Shown here piece after piece: positions 16,788 through 25,743 of a stretch of DNA of 37,974 nucleotides; positions within the stretch are counted from its first letter, which is position 1, and each line of letters opens with the position of its first letter. A program made the position numbers and the translations under genes. Below the pieces are notes generated by a model. The model saw only the letters and a list, made by a program, of their open reading frames with translations, was not told where the DNA came from and searched no databases. The DNA comes from Armatimonadetes bacterium CG06_land_8_20_14_3_00_66_21 (GTDB lineage Bacteria > Armatimonadota > Abditibacteriia > CG2-30-66-41). The stretch spans positions 1-37,974 of the forward strand of contig PEVN01000419.1 in assembly GCA_002779825.1 (NCBI GenBank), written 5' to 3'.

Positions 16788-17098
16788 CGCGGCGCCTGCC
16801 TGTGCGGTGCACGCGGACAGGTCCGTGCGCAAAGCAGCCCATGAAACGCAAGCGCACCCGCGCAAACTCGCAGCCGTCACGGAGTCCTTCTTGGCGGATG
16901 CGTGCTGTTCGGCTTCCGCATCTTCTGGCCGGTCACCACGAGCACACATGAGCAGCGGGAGGTCTTTTTCGACCCGCGAGCATGGGGGCGCTCCAACCGG
17001 CGATCTGGGGCTCCAATCCCGTCGTTAACACCTGGGACAATTGGGGATATGCTACGTGAAGCGTGAGGGGGCGTGAGTAACGCTCAAGGTGATAGGGA
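16788..17098. other. Intergenic region after valS
   Basis: No gene is recognised in these 311 bp. Just after valS, GCAC-GC-GGAC-AG-GTCC-GTGC (around 16808-16827) can form a bulged hairpin that may end valS transcription, but no T tract follows. The right end carries the promoter listed at 17025-17053. Confidence 0.5.
17025..17053 (+). promoter_or_regulatory. Putative promoter for the 17099-20836 operon
   Basis: TTAACA (17025-17030), a 17-bp spacer and TATGCT (17048-17053) resemble sigma-70 elements. A start near 17060 would give a 39-nt leader with AAGGTGATAGGG before the ATG at 17099. Confidence 0.5.
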
Positions 17099-18610
17099 AT
17101 GGCCCGTCGTCTGCTGACAGCTGTTGTTCTTGGCGCAATGGTTGCTTGCCAGTCGGGGGCGCAGCCTGAGGTCGGGTCTCCGCTGCCGCTTGGGATCGAG
17201 GTCGCGAACGCCGACGCGGCGGAGGCACTGAGGACCTTTGCGACCTCCCGTGGCCTCGGCGTTGTGGCGCGGGTCCTTCCTACGGAGAAGCGGAACCTGT
17301 CCGTCCAGCCGTCTTCCCGCGAGCATGTCTTGGCGCAGGTCGCGGACGCGTACGGTTTGTCGGCCGTGGTTTGGCGCGGCTTTGTACTGGCGGGACCTCG
17401 TCAAACCACAGCCGGAGTCCCGGCGGCGCTCGCAGCGTCGCTGTCGGCGGAGATTGCGCGGATGCTCCTTCGGGAGGAGGATCCGGCCAAGGCAGCGTCG
17501 GACCCAGTCCCTGACGCCATTCGCGCCCTGGTCCGCGCCTCCCCCGAGAGCCAACCCGCGCTGCTCCGCGCCGCTTGCTGGATGGCCGCGCCGGAGTTTC
17601 ACGGCCTGCTCAGGCGGTGGGATGCGGCCGACCGGGGCGTCATGCGGGTCACGTTCTTCGGCCGAACCGGGCTAGACGGCTACTCACTTATCCCGCCCGA
17701 TGATCCCTGTCCTTACCATCTACGTCTGGTGGCCCCGGCTGGTGGAGACCGCGATGACGAGCAGCCGTTGGCCCTCCAGAGCCACGGACCGACCTACGAT
17801 CCCTTCCGCGAGAAGTTGGTGGAGCTGAAGGCTACCGTTGCCTTTGAGACGTACCAGCGGCGGCTGGTGGAAGCATCCGAGAGAGAACTGCGCCCGTGGA
17901 CAGCCGCTCCCGGTTGGGCCCGAGAGACCAATCTGGGCGAGGGGACCATCGCCGGCCTCGAAACGGTCGTGACCGCTCTTCGCCAGCAGGGCCTGGCGGT
18001 GGAGTGTGCGGCGGCTGCCGCGGGGATCCCTGTGATGGTGGCTGCTCGGCGGGTCAAAGCCTCGGACCTCTGTCTGGCCCTGGCAATAGTTTGCGGCTTG
18101 CCGCTGGCGCCGGGCGAAGCAAGCGTCCTACTCGACGACCCAAGGACCGCGTTGGAGCTCGTATTCGCCGCACTTCCTCTCCCTTGGCGGGCAGGGGTCG
18201 CCGTCACGGGGGTTGAACGGGATCTGGCTCGGCAGGAGCTGATCCCCAGGCTCTGTGCGGCATTAGGGGTCACCGACCAGACGAAGGCCTTGGCGTACCG
18301 GCCGCAGCCCCTCAGCGCACTGCCTCCCGAAGCCCGCACCCTCGCGCGCTGCCTGGCGGGCGTGTCCGTAGCCGGGCTGTACGAACGCTGGACGCAGAAC
18401 CTTCCAGATCGCGCCGGTCGGGTGCCGCTCTGGCTCTACGAGAACCAGCAGATCGGGCGCTATGAACTGGCTGCTCCCGGGCAGAGCGAGTACGTTGGCG
18501 GGGAGTTGTACGCCGCCCTGAAGAAAGAGTTGACCGGCAAGGAGGTGACTTTCGTTGAGCCTGACAAGGACGCCAAAGAGTGGGCGCCGCCCACGCACCG
18601 GGCGGACTGA
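17099..18610 (+). CDS. Exported protein of unknown function with STN-like modules (first paralogue)
   Basis: This 503-residue protein has a cleavable signal sequence (hydrophobic residues 5-16). Cys17 makes a lipoprotein possible, though MVAC is not an ideal lipobox. Residues about 32-95 (LGIEVANADAAEALRTFATS, then VLPTEKRNLSVQPSS, HVLAQVADAYGL) have the beta-alpha-beta layout of secretin/TonB short N-terminal (STN) domains. A second such unit appears at about 300-350 (AGIPVMVAARRVKASDLCLA). The rest is unrecognised. It overlaps the next gene by 56 bp, and that gene has the same general design, so the two look like diverged paralogues acting together in the envelope. No secretin barrel domain is present. 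The assignment to STN is by pattern and is uncertain. Confidence 0.7.
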   Translation: MARRLLTAVVLGAMVACQSGAQPEVGSPLPLGIEVANADAAEALRTFATSRGLGVVARVLPTEKRNLSVQPSSREHVLAQVADAYGLSAVVWRGFVLAGPRQTTAGVPAALAASLSAEIARMLLREEDPAKAASDPVPDAIRALVRASPESQPALLRAACWMAAPEFHGLLRRWDAADRGVMRVTFFGRTGLDGYSLIPPDDPCPYHLRLVAPAGGDRDDEQPLALQSHGPTYDPFREKLVELKATVAFETYQRRLVEASERELRPWTAAPGWARETNLGEGTIAGLETVVTALRQQGLAVECAAAAAGIPVMVAARRVKASDLCLALAIVCGLPLAPGEASVLLDDPRTALELVFAALPLPWRAGVAVTGVERDLARQELIPRLCAALGVTDQTKALAYRPQPLSALPPEARTLARCLAGVSVAGLYERWTQNLPDRAGRVPLWLYENQQIGRYELAAPGQSEYVGGELYAALKKELTGKEVTFVEPDKDAKEWAPPTHRAD

Positions 18611-20186
18611 CAGGGGCGGAAGTCTGGCCCGCAGAGGGTTGGTTCTCCTGGCGACCTGTTGGTTAGCAGCCGCACCTTCCCATGGGGCGCTGGTGCTGGA
18701 CGTCCGGGATGCCTCCCTCGCGGACGCGTTGCAGCAGTTGCAGGAAGTGCATCGGGTCAGCTTCGTCTGCGTCAGCAGGGCCACGCGACGCCTGTCCGAC
18801 CAGTTCACCGCTGACTCAGTGCTGGAACTGGCGGCGAAGGTGGCGGCGGCGTACGGGTGCCGGATGGCGGCGGTGGGCCCTGCGCTCTTGGCGTTCGACG
18901 AACCGGAAGCATCTGAGGCGCTTTCGGAGAGATGCGTGGAGAAGTTGGTGGAGCTCTTGCAGGCGAAGCGGCGCCCGGAGGGGGACCTGCGTTCCGCCTC
19001 GTGGCAGGTGCTCAAGGAGACTTGCGGGGGCGATCCCCCGAAGGCTACCGGAGAGAGCGACCTTTCCTTCGCCTACCGCCTGACCGATGCCCCTCGTGTG
19101 GCTGCGGTGCAGGCGGCGTTCGTGGCTGAGGTCATCCCGCAGGTGCAGGGGATGGCGAGACCTCGAGTTTCGCAGGCGCGGAGGCTGCGATGGGCGCTCG
19201 TGGCTGCAGGGCCAGGCGAACAGGATTTTTCCGCCACAGTGCTTCCTGCAGGCTACCTCCGTCAGGCCCCGCGCGGAAAGGAGCCGAGGGAGGATGCCGG
19301 AGCGCCCGACTCGGCCCGCTCTGCTTGGCCGTCCGCCGTGCTGGGTCTGCGGGTCACGGTGGGTGGGGCCGAGTCCCTCGGAGCGGCGCTTGCGGTGGCG
19401 GCCCAACAGTGCGGGGTCGAGGTGGTGCCGCCTGACGTGAGTGGCTGGTCGCCTGCTGGACTCAGCTTCGTCGACTGCCCGCTCTGGGCCGTGCTGGACG
19501 TTGTGAGCGTGCTCACCGGACGGCTGTGGGGACCGCCGGTCGACGCAGAGCGATACCGGTTCGATGGTCCGGAGAGGACGTTGGTCAGTTCCGCCTTCGC
19601 GCTCGCCCCCCTTTCGGTCCGCTGGCTGCTCCTGTACAAGTGGCGCCAGAACGGCCGACTGTTGCGGGACCTCTTGTACACGGCACTTCCGGGTTCGTTG
19701 CGGACGGAGCAGCCGCCAGCGGCTCCGGACGTGCCGCTGGAGACCCTCTCGCAGGACTGCCAGGAGCGTTTCTGGAACTTGGACCGCGCCTCTGGACTCG
19801 CCGTCCTTTGCCAGAAGTTGGGCGACGTGGAATGGGTGCTGGCGCGGCAGGAACTGACCGGCCGTTTCCGCATCGGTCGCCTCGGGGATATCGGCGCTTC
19901 GGTATCAACGGGTCCCTCGTCCAGTCACGCGCTCACCCTTCAGGCGCCTCAGGATACGCCGTTCAAGGAATGGTTTGCGCAACTCAAGGCGCGGGACAGC
20001 GCCGCGATGGAACGTGCCTTGGAGTTCGCGCGCAAGCCTGGGCCGAGACGAAACGACCCGCCGCGCACTTCGCACTCAGCCTCGCGGTCGGACTATGGCA
20101 CGCGAACGCAGACGGGCAGCCGACTGCGCTTGCGCACCCCTGCGGGTGACTTCCGTGAGGACTTGGTGGCTGGTCCGCCCGGCTGA
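18555..20186 (+). CDS. Exported protein of unknown function with STN-like modules (second paralogue)
   Basis: This 543-residue protein begins at the TTG at 18555. AAGGAGGTGA (18538-18547) is well placed before it, so I prefer this start although it overlaps the previous gene by 56 bp. A basic n-region of about 27 residues leads to a signal peptide (LVLLATCWLAAA) with likely cleavage after SHG/A. Residues about 46-115 (LVLDVRDASLADALQQLQEV, FTADSVLELAAKVAAAYGC) resemble an STN domain. A second similar unit is at about 260-330 (LAVAAQQCGVEVVPPDVSGW ... DVVSVLTGRLWG). Its layout parallels the gene before it. The Ser/Arg-rich tail (about 495-543) looks disordered. It is co-transcribed with both neighbours. 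Function is not recognised. Confidence 0.7.
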   Translation: MSLTRTPKSGRRPRTGRTDRGGSLARRGLVLLATCWLAAAPSHGALVLDVRDASLADALQQLQEVHRVSFVCVSRATRRLSDQFTADSVLELAAKVAAAYGCRMAAVGPALLAFDEPEASEALSERCVEKLVELLQAKRRPEGDLRSASWQVLKETCGGDPPKATGESDLSFAYRLTDAPRVAAVQAAFVAEVIPQVQGMARPRVSQARRLRWALVAAGPGEQDFSATVLPAGYLRQAPRGKEPREDAGAPDSARSAWPSAVLGLRVTVGGAESLGAALAVAAQQCGVEVVPPDVSGWSPAGLSFVDCPLWAVLDVVSVLTGRLWGPPVDAERYRFDGPERTLVSSAFALAPLSVRWLLLYKWRQNGRLLRDLLYTALPGSLRTEQPPAAPDVPLETLSQDCQERFWNLDRASGLAVLCQKLGDVEWVLARQELTGRFRIGRLGDIGASVSTGPSSSHALTLQAPQDTPFKEWFAQLKARDSAAMERALEFARKPGPRRNDPPRTSHSASRSDYGTRTQTGSRLRLRTPAGDFREDLVAGPPG

Positions 20187-20239
20187 CTGCCAGACTACCT
20201 CGTTGCACCCGAACGTCAGAGGAACGGAGGTGAACTGAA

Positions 20240-20836
20240 ATGCATGAGAAGCGATTGGAGGTGGCTGCCGGCATCCTGCTGGCGCTGTGCGTGCTCCCGG
20301 TCCCCGCGATGGCAGGCGGTACGGCCAGTGCCGGGGCAGCGGTGTCGGCGCCGCAGGGCCAGTACGTGGTCGGTGAATGGATCTCGATCGGCGCTACGGC
20401 CGCCGGGCACGCCGAGGCGTGGTGCACCGAGTCTGGGGAAGCGGGAGGCAACGCTCACGCGGCGTACTTCGCCCCACTGATGGGGGTTGACGCCGTCGAA
20501 GTGTACGGTGCCGCCACCCTCACCGGATTCGCCTATGGCAGCGTCGTTGGCGAGGAGCTGTTCGTGGGCGCCGACCACTTGACGGAGCCGGACGACGTGG
20601 GCGACTACCAGTGCAACTCGATGGCCCTCGCGACCTACGGTTACGTTGCTGACGGCAACGTGGAGGGCCACCACGACTGCGACGGGTTCAACGACTGCCC
20701 CGACCATGCGGTGCCGACAATGTTCGCGTACTCGATCGTGGAACCGGAGGAACCCCCAGGGGAGGGGGCTTTGCTTGACGAGACTCCGCAGGAGTTGCTG
20801 ACCTCGGTCATCCTGCCCAGCGAGCTGTCTGAGTAG
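20240..20836 (+). CDS. Small exported Cys-containing protein, unknown
   Basis: This 198-residue protein starts at the ATG at 20240, with ACGGAGGTGA 7-16 nt upstream. The signal peptide (hydrophobic AAGILLALCVLPVPAMA) ends at AMA/GG, so the mature protein is about 173 residues. It is Gly/Ala-rich with alternating hydrophobic residues (probably beta) and is acidic. The mature part has four Cys (WCTE, YQCNS, HDCDGFNDC), which could form two disulfides outside the cytoplasm. No family is recognised. It follows the two STN-like proteins by 53 bp and is probably the third gene of their operon. Confidence 0.7.
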   Translation: MHEKRLEVAAGILLALCVLPVPAMAGGTASAGAAVSAPQGQYVVGEWISIGATAAGHAEAWCTESGEAGGNAHAAYFAPLMGVDAVEVYGAATLTGFAYGSVVGEELFVGADHLTEPDDVGDYQCNSMALATYGYVADGNVEGHHDCDGFNDCPDHAVPTMFAYSIVEPEEPPGEGALLDETPQELLTSVILPSELSE

Positions 20837-21038
20837 CTTGCTCGTCGCACGGCGTTCTGCTGCCGGTTGCTGACACATGTCGGCGACCGGCTGTTTCTTT
20901 CCCAGAGGGAGGGAATAGACTGGCCGTGCAAAGACCAGGGAATGCAGACCCACTCTTGCGCCGGCGATCATCCACGCAGTCGTGCTGACCGGCGGCGTCC
21001 CCTTCGGCTTCCCGTTCTGCTAGCCGATCTCGATCAGC

Positions 21039-21170
21039 ATGAAGGAATGGCGGGAGGTCCTCTCCGCTCGAGGCCCGCTCGGTCAGCGTGCCCTCGCAAC
21101 CGTGACGGTGGCCGCGGGGATGTGTCTCTGCGGCCTGCTGCTCCTGAGGTGTCGGCGCGACCGGGCTTGA
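21039..21170 (+). CDS. Possible 43-residue single-pass membrane peptide
   Basis: The short frame opens at ATG 21039. It encodes a soluble N-terminus (MKEWREVLSARGPLGQ), one hydrophobic helix (ALATVTVAAGMCLCGLLLL) and a basic end (RCRRDRA). This is the common layout of small bitopic membrane proteins with the C-terminus inside. The ribosome site is weak. It could be chance in GC-rich DNA. Its stop codon overlaps the -35 of the next promoter. Confidence 0.35.
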   Translation: MKEWREVLSARGPLGQRALATVTVAAGMCLCGLLLLRCRRDRA

Positions 21171-21196
21171 CGCCCCCCGTGTGTTTCCGGTATCAT
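21167..21196 (+). promoter_or_regulatory. Promoter of the PilZ gene
   Basis: TTGACG (21167-21172), an 18-bp spacer and TATCAT (21191-21196) form a good sigma-70-like promoter. The start would be near 21203, about 67 nt before the GTG start at 21270. Confidence 0.65.
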
Positions 21197-21269
21197 TTAG
21201 CCGGCCGCAAGAGGACCCTCCGCTCCCCCACGCCAGCGCCCCCGGAGGCGCTGCTGCCGAGAGAGACCT

Positions 21270-21686
21270 GTGCCTGAACGAAGAAAGCACCACCGCATCA
21301 AAGTCAGTCTGCCTTCCAGAGTACTGCCCAAGGAGAACGAGGCCGCGTTGCTGGGCCCTGCGCGAGGGTGCTTCATCCAAGACCTCTCGCCGACGGGGCT
21401 GCTGCTGTTCATGCCCAAGCCGGTTCCCGAAGGCACGCTCCTGGACATTGAGTTCGCCCTTCCAGACGACCCAGCCCCGGTGCGGGCGACGGGTAAAGTC
21501 ATGTGGACCGACAACGCCCACCGCCAAGGAGGCGTGCAGGTCGTCGACATCGAGACGCATGACGTCGAGCGGATCGGCCTCTGGCTGACCGAGTTGGTCG
21601 AGTCGGGTGAGATGGAGCGCTCCCTGCGGGAGTTCAAGGCCGGCCTCACCGCGCCACCTTCCGCCCAGCGCAGCCGGACGGGCTGA
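21270..21686 (+). CDS. PilZ domain protein (putative cyclic-di-GMP receptor)
   Basis: This 138-residue protein starts with GTG at 21270. It has the two PilZ hallmarks: R5xxxR9 (ERRKHHRIK) at the N-terminus and DLSPTG (38-43), the D/NxSxxG motif. Together they bind cyclic-di-GMP in this family. A beta-barrel with VRATGKVMW and GVQVVDI follows. It is a stand-alone PilZ domain, so it probably relays the second messenger to a partner affecting motility or surface polymers. It is convergent with the phosphatase gene, 5 bp away. A large histidine kinase lies nearby but no cyclase is in view. Confidence 0.85.
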   Translation: MPERRKHHRIKVSLPSRVLPKENEAALLGPARGCFIQDLSPTGLLLFMPKPVPEGTLLDIEFALPDDPAPVRATGKVMWTDNAHRQGGVQVVDIETHDVERIGLWLTELVESGEMERSLREFKAGLTAPPSAQRSRTG

Positions 21687-21691
21687 CAGCG

Positions 21692-22348
21692 CTACGTCAG
21701 CCGCAGGTCGGCACGGGTCAGATGGGAGAGGTCGTTGAGGGTCCGCGCCTTGGGAACTGCATAGCCGTCGTGCTCCACCCACTGCAGACGTGTCACCCCG
21801 GTCGGGTCGTAGGACAGGTGCGAGTACACCAGCGGCAGCGGCCAATGGAGCAAGTGGCCGAGCAGCGTCAGAATGGTCCCTGCGTGGCAGAAGCAGGCAA
21901 CCACCTCGCCTGAGGACGACACCACGCGGTAGCGAGGCCCCTCCCTGCGGTACCCATGCTGGTCGAGCAGTCCATCGAAGCACGCGGCGAGCTGCTCGTA
22001 CTGAGGCAACATGAGTGGGCCGTAGGGCACGGCGTCGGGCCAGCCGTCCAGAGTCGGGACCTGGCCGCTGGCCAGGTTCTCTGAACCGGTCACGTTCCAG
22101 CTCCACCGGTTTGCTTCCCAGTTGCCATCCAGCTCGTGGAGCCAGTCAAGGGTGGTGGCGGCCAGTCCCTTCAACTCGGCCGTGTACCGCATAGTCGCTT
22201 GCGCGCGCCCCATCGGGCTGGCATACAGGCAGTCGAGGTGCGTGTCCCGCAGGTGCTCCGCCAGCGCGCGGGCTTCGGTGTGGCCCCTCTCGGTGAGGGT
22301 GTCGTTTGCGTAGTCCGGGTCGGCGTGGCGGATGAGGAGGACTTCCAT
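21692..22348 (-). CDS. Histidine phosphatase family protein (phosphoglycerate-mutase-like)
   Basis: The 218-residue protein has the RHG-type N-terminus LLIRHADPD, with His8 as the expected phospho-acceptor. It also has the second arginine in YASPMGRAQAT (Arg48), a possible acid at Glu72 (HELDGNW), and the distal histidine in CFCHAGTI (His155). All catalytic positions of the superfamily are therefore present. The RHAD variant instead of RHGE suggests a phosphatase rather than a cofactor-dependent mutase. The substrate cannot be told. It starts at the ATG at 22348 with AGGAG about 11 nt upstream. The histidine kinase gene upstream on the same strand ends 120 bp away, and they could be co-transcribed. 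Confidence 0.85.
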   Translation of the reverse strand: MEVLLIRHADPDYANDTLTERGHTEARALAEHLRDTHLDCLYASPMGRAQATMRYTAELKGLAATTLDWLHELDGNWEANRWSWNVTGSENLASGQVPTLDGWPDAVPYGPLMLPQYEQLAACFDGLLDQHGYRREGPRYRVVSSSGEVVACFCHAGTILTLLGHLLHWPLPLVYSHLSYDPTGVTRLQWVEHDGYAVPKARTLNDLSHLTRADLRLT

Positions 22349-22468
22349 GGGTTTGCGGGCTCCTGGGGGAATGGGGGGGGCGAGTGTCGGGTGTCAAGTG
22401 TCAGGTGTCGAGGTTGAGGGGCAGCCTCGCGCTTCCCGGCGGAGGTTGTGCGGAGCCAACGGGACGAA

Positions 22469-25400
22469 CTACGAATCGGCCATGCTGCCTGCCGGAAGCG
22501 TGAAGCGAAACGTTGTTCCTTGACCGACTTCGCTGCGCACAGCCACTTCGCCGCCGTGTGCCTCGACGATGTTCTTGACGATAGCCAGGCCGAGTCCCGT
22601 CCCGCTGGTCTTGCGCTCAACGACTCGTTCCACTTGGTAGAAGCGGTCGAAGATCCGAGGCAACTCGTCGGGAGGGATGCCGGCACCGGTATCCTCCACC
22701 TCGGTCAGGATCATGTCCCTCTCTCGGGCAATGCGGACGGTGATGCGGCCGGCCGCTTGGGTGAACTTCACCGAGTTGCCCACCAGGTTCGTGAGCACCT
22801 GGCTTACGCGGGCCACATCGCCCAGGGCAAACAGCTCCGCGGCGGCGCCGGTGGCCTCAACCGAGAGCTGGACACCATGCTCGTCCGCTTGCGGCTGGAG
22901 GTCGTCCAGCACCTGTGCGGCCAAGTCGGGCATCGACAGCGGTTCGGCGCGCAGCTCAAGGTGCCCAGACTCGATCCGGGACACGTCCAGGAAGTCGGAG
23001 ATGATGGCCGACAGCCGCCGTGCCTGTCGGTGGATCGACTCGGCCGCCGTCTTCTGCGGGTCGGCAAGGACGCCCAGCTTCCCGGCGAGCAGATAGGAGG
23101 AGAAGCCAATGATCGACGTCATCGGGGTCCGCATCTCGTGGGAGACCAACGAAATGAAGCTCGACTTCATCTCGTCGATCTCGCGCTCTCGCGTGACGTC
23201 GCGGAGGTGAAGCAGGCGGCCTCCGAGGGTCCCGTTGCGGCCACTCATCCCCAGCGACGACGCTTGGATCACCCGCTTGGGCGGCCCCTCCAGAACCACG
23301 TCCACCCGGGACGGCTGGGCGTCTGTTGCCGCTTCCAGGCATGCTCCGACCGCGCTCAGGACAGACTTCGGGAGCAGCTCCGGCGACATGGTGTGGAGGT
23401 CGACCTTCTCTCCCACCGGCTGCAGACACAATCGCGCGGCTGGGTTCACCAAGCTGATCTGGTCGTGCTCGTCCAGCATGACCAAGCCATCGGGGCTGGT
23501 GGCGACGATGGTGCGGATGCGGTCCCGTTCCTCAGCGAGTGCTGCATTGGACTGGGCCAGTTGGGTCTGGTGGGTTTGCAGGGCCGCGGCCATGTCATTG
23601 AAGCTCGTGGCCAGCCGCCCCAGTTCGTCCCCCGACCGGACCGGGACCCGTTGCGCCAAGTCGCCGGCGGCGAGGGCCTGCGCGCCGCTGGCCAGTTCCC
23701 CGATCGGGCGGACGATTGACCGGGCGGTCACCGCCGCCAGCACGGCGGCCAGCACCAGGAACACGCAGATTAGCTGGGTCGAGCGGATCATCGCCTTCTC
23801 GGCGGCATCGTAGGCGCTGGTGGCCGCTTGGGTCGTCGCCCGAAGGTAGGCCATGCGCTGCAGCATGTCCGCGCGCCGGTCGAAGTCCTCGATAGCGTTC
23901 TCGGCGGCATCCTGTGCATCCTCGCGCAGGTTGACCAACACCGTCTTGGCGGCCTTCTCCGACTTCTCTCTGAAACCCGTCCGCGCCTGTTTGGCGGCTT
24001 CGCTCTGATGGCGTCGCCAGTTCGCTTTGGCTGTCTGCATCAGGCTCTCGCTGTCTGCCCGCGTCTCCTGCATGGCACTGCGGGCGACTCGTTCCTGTGC
24101 GGCGACGGCCGTGTCCAGAGCGGTGCTGGCAAGTGCGGCCGAACGTTCGGCCGTCTTCCTTGCGGCTTCGTCGGAGGCAGTCTCCATCTGCCGGACCGTC
24201 TCTCGGGCGGCAGCCATTGCCTCCTCTCTCGGGACCACCGCGACGGCAATCCACGGTACCTGCTCTGAGTGCGGGCGGGCGTAGGCGCAGAGGAGCATGG
24301 TCCCCGACCGCAGTTCGAGGTTGGCAATGTCATAGCGCGGCGTCTGCGGTAGGGAAGCAACCAGGTTCGCCAGCTCACCCCGCAGCGGCTCGCCGAGGGT
24401 CAGCGGGGTGCGACCCAACTGAGGTCCCTGGTACGCGATCACTCGCCCGGCAGCGTCGGCGACAAAGGACAGCCGCGTCCCCGGCGGGGCGGTGCTCTCC
24501 AACGCCGACTGCTGCGCCGTGCCGCCGACCGGCAGCGGGTACCCGGAGACACGGACGAGACCGAGGAGCGCCCTCGCCGGCTGTTCGGCTGTGGCCGCCA
24601 TGGGGACTGCCACCCGCAAGATGGGGAACCGTCTCCCCCCTCCGGCGAATGTCACCGGCCCCACGTAGGCGTTTCCCTGAGCCGTGCACTGGCGCACTTC
24701 GTCGAGAAGAGGCGTGGGCACCGTCGCGAACCGGGGTACGCGGGCCAGCACTGTGCCACCGGCATCCACGACCACGACCCCCCAGAGCAGGCTCAGGTAC
24801 TGGTCCAATTGGGCGGTCAGGACCTCGGGCAACTCCCCGGGTCTTGCGGCGGTCACTTCGGGCGAAACGGCGATTGCGTAGAGCGTCGTCTTCGCCTCCT
24901 CGACGACGGCATCCACTCGGTCGGCCATTCCTCGGGCCCGCTCCAGGTTGAGGTCGCTTGCCAGGCGCAGCACGAGGCCGCGGTTTGCCTCGGCCAGTTC
25001 TCTGCCGGACTGCTTGAACGTGTCGGTGAAGACCTCCGTAAGCTGGCCGCTGACATCCTTGAGGGCGGCGCGGTGGGCCTCCTGGGCTTTGGTGCTGCTC
25101 TCCCTAAGCACGCGGCTATTGGCAGTGAGCATCCTGTCCGCCGCCGTCTCCAGCGCCCGGCCGCCAGCGGAAATGATGCCCTTGGTAACGCGCGCGACGA
25201 CCCGGTCGCTGAGTTGCTCCTGCTCATTTCTGAGGTGCTTCAGTTCCCGGAGACCGATGTCGATGACGCTGTTGGCACTCTCCTGCGTCTTCTTACGGGC
25301 CAGGTCCGCCATCAGCAGAGACGCCGTCTGCAGAGAACTCACCGCGACCTCGCGCACTTCGGCTGCGGACTTGACCAGGGCACTCTTGCTGCTGAACCCG

Positions 25401-25489
25401 AGCAGTGCGCCGCTCACCGTCAGCGGAACTGCGACCAGGAGACTGAAGAGCACCATGAGTCGATGGAACATCGGTCGCGGGGGGTTCAT
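22469..25489 (-). CDS. Large membrane sensor histidine kinase (orphan)
   Basis: This 1006-residue kinase starts at MNPPRPMF, with GGAG 8 nt upstream; an upstream ATG is less likely. TM1 is at about 11-32. A long extracytoplasmic region of over 500 residues follows: Ala/Glu-rich helical stretches flank a dCache-like core (LSLLWGVVVVDAGGTVLARV ... PRALLGLVRVSGY). TM2 is at about 568-592, then HAMP (RSIVRPIGELASGAQALAAG), PAS (SPDGLVMLDEHDQI) and HisKA with phospho-acceptor His784 (LVSHEMRTPMTS). The HATPase domain shows N (LTNLVGNSVKF), G1 (VEDTGAGIP) and G2 (GTGLGLAIVKNI) boxes. No receiver domain or response regulator lies beside it, so its partner is elsewhere. The helical flanks resemble chemoreceptor sensor modules. 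Confidence 0.92.
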   Translation of the reverse strand: MNPPRPMFHRLMVLFSLLVAVPLTVSGALLGFSSKSALVKSAAEVREVAVSSLQTASLLMADLARKKTQESANSVIDIGLRELKHLRNEQEQLSDRVVARVTKGIISAGGRALETAADRMLTANSRVLRESSTKAQEAHRAALKDVSGQLTEVFTDTFKQSGRELAEANRGLVLRLASDLNLERARGMADRVDAVVEEAKTTLYAIAVSPEVTAARPGELPEVLTAQLDQYLSLLWGVVVVDAGGTVLARVPRFATVPTPLLDEVRQCTAQGNAYVGPVTFAGGGRRFPILRVAVPMAATAEQPARALLGLVRVSGYPLPVGGTAQQSALESTAPPGTRLSFVADAAGRVIAYQGPQLGRTPLTLGEPLRGELANLVASLPQTPRYDIANLELRSGTMLLCAYARPHSEQVPWIAVAVVPREEAMAAARETVRQMETASDEAARKTAERSAALASTALDTAVAAQERVARSAMQETRADSESLMQTAKANWRRHQSEAAKQARTGFREKSEKAAKTVLVNLREDAQDAAENAIEDFDRRADMLQRMAYLRATTQAATSAYDAAEKAMIRSTQLICVFLVLAAVLAAVTARSIVRPIGELASGAQALAAGDLAQRVPVRSGDELGRLATSFNDMAAALQTHQTQLAQSNAALAEERDRIRTIVATSPDGLVMLDEHDQISLVNPAARLCLQPVGEKVDLHTMSPELLPKSVLSAVGACLEAATDAQPSRVDVVLEGPPKRVIQASSLGMSGRNGTLGGRLLHLRDVTREREIDEMKSSFISLVSHEMRTPMTSIIGFSSYLLAGKLGVLADPQKTAAESIHRQARRLSAIISDFLDVSRIESGHLELRAEPLSMPDLAAQVLDDLQPQADEHGVQLSVEATGAAAELFALGDVARVSQVLTNLVGNSVKFTQAAGRITVRIARERDMILTEVEDTGAGIPPDELPRIFDRFYQVERVVERKTSGTGLGLAIVKNIVEAHGGEVAVRSEVGQGTTFRFTLPAGSMADS

Positions 25490-25628
25490 GGGGTCATCTC
25501 CAGGAGTCCCGTCGGGGGAGGCGTCATGGGAGGGGCTGGTCCAGGCCAATCCACCTGACAGGCGAGCGTTGCGGGCAAGGTCGGCAGCGCGTTTCTGCGT
25601 TGGCGCGGGGTGCCACCGGGGCTGACGT

Positions 25629-25634
25629 AGTATA
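25629..25634 (-). promoter_or_regulatory. Extended -10 promoter of the histidine kinase gene
   Basis: On the minus strand TGCTATACT gives a TATACT box (25634-25629) preceded by TGn. No good -35 lies at the right distance, which is usual for extended -10 promoters. The leader to 25489 would be about 130 nt. Confidence 0.45.
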
Positions 25635-25743
25635 GCACGCTCGCGAGTCTGGTTCGATGACGGTCACGAGGCTTCGCTCGCTGAAGCCCGCCCCGAGGCA
25701 GGCGCGACCGCCGAGCCACACAAGGTGGTTCGGCCGCCCGACC

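Larger units (their letters stand above)
20837..21269. other. Intergenic region before the PilZ gene
   Basis: These 433 bp hold a possible 43-residue membrane peptide gene (21039-21170) and the PilZ promoter (21167-21196). A weak partial symmetry lies near 20866-20890 (TTGCTGACACATGTCGGCGA), without a T tract. Nothing else was recognised. Confidence 0.5.

Noticed and set aside
22381..22415. GTGTC-rich short tandem stretch upstream of the phosphatase gene
   Set aside because: Irregular and only about 30 bp; too short to call a repeat family.
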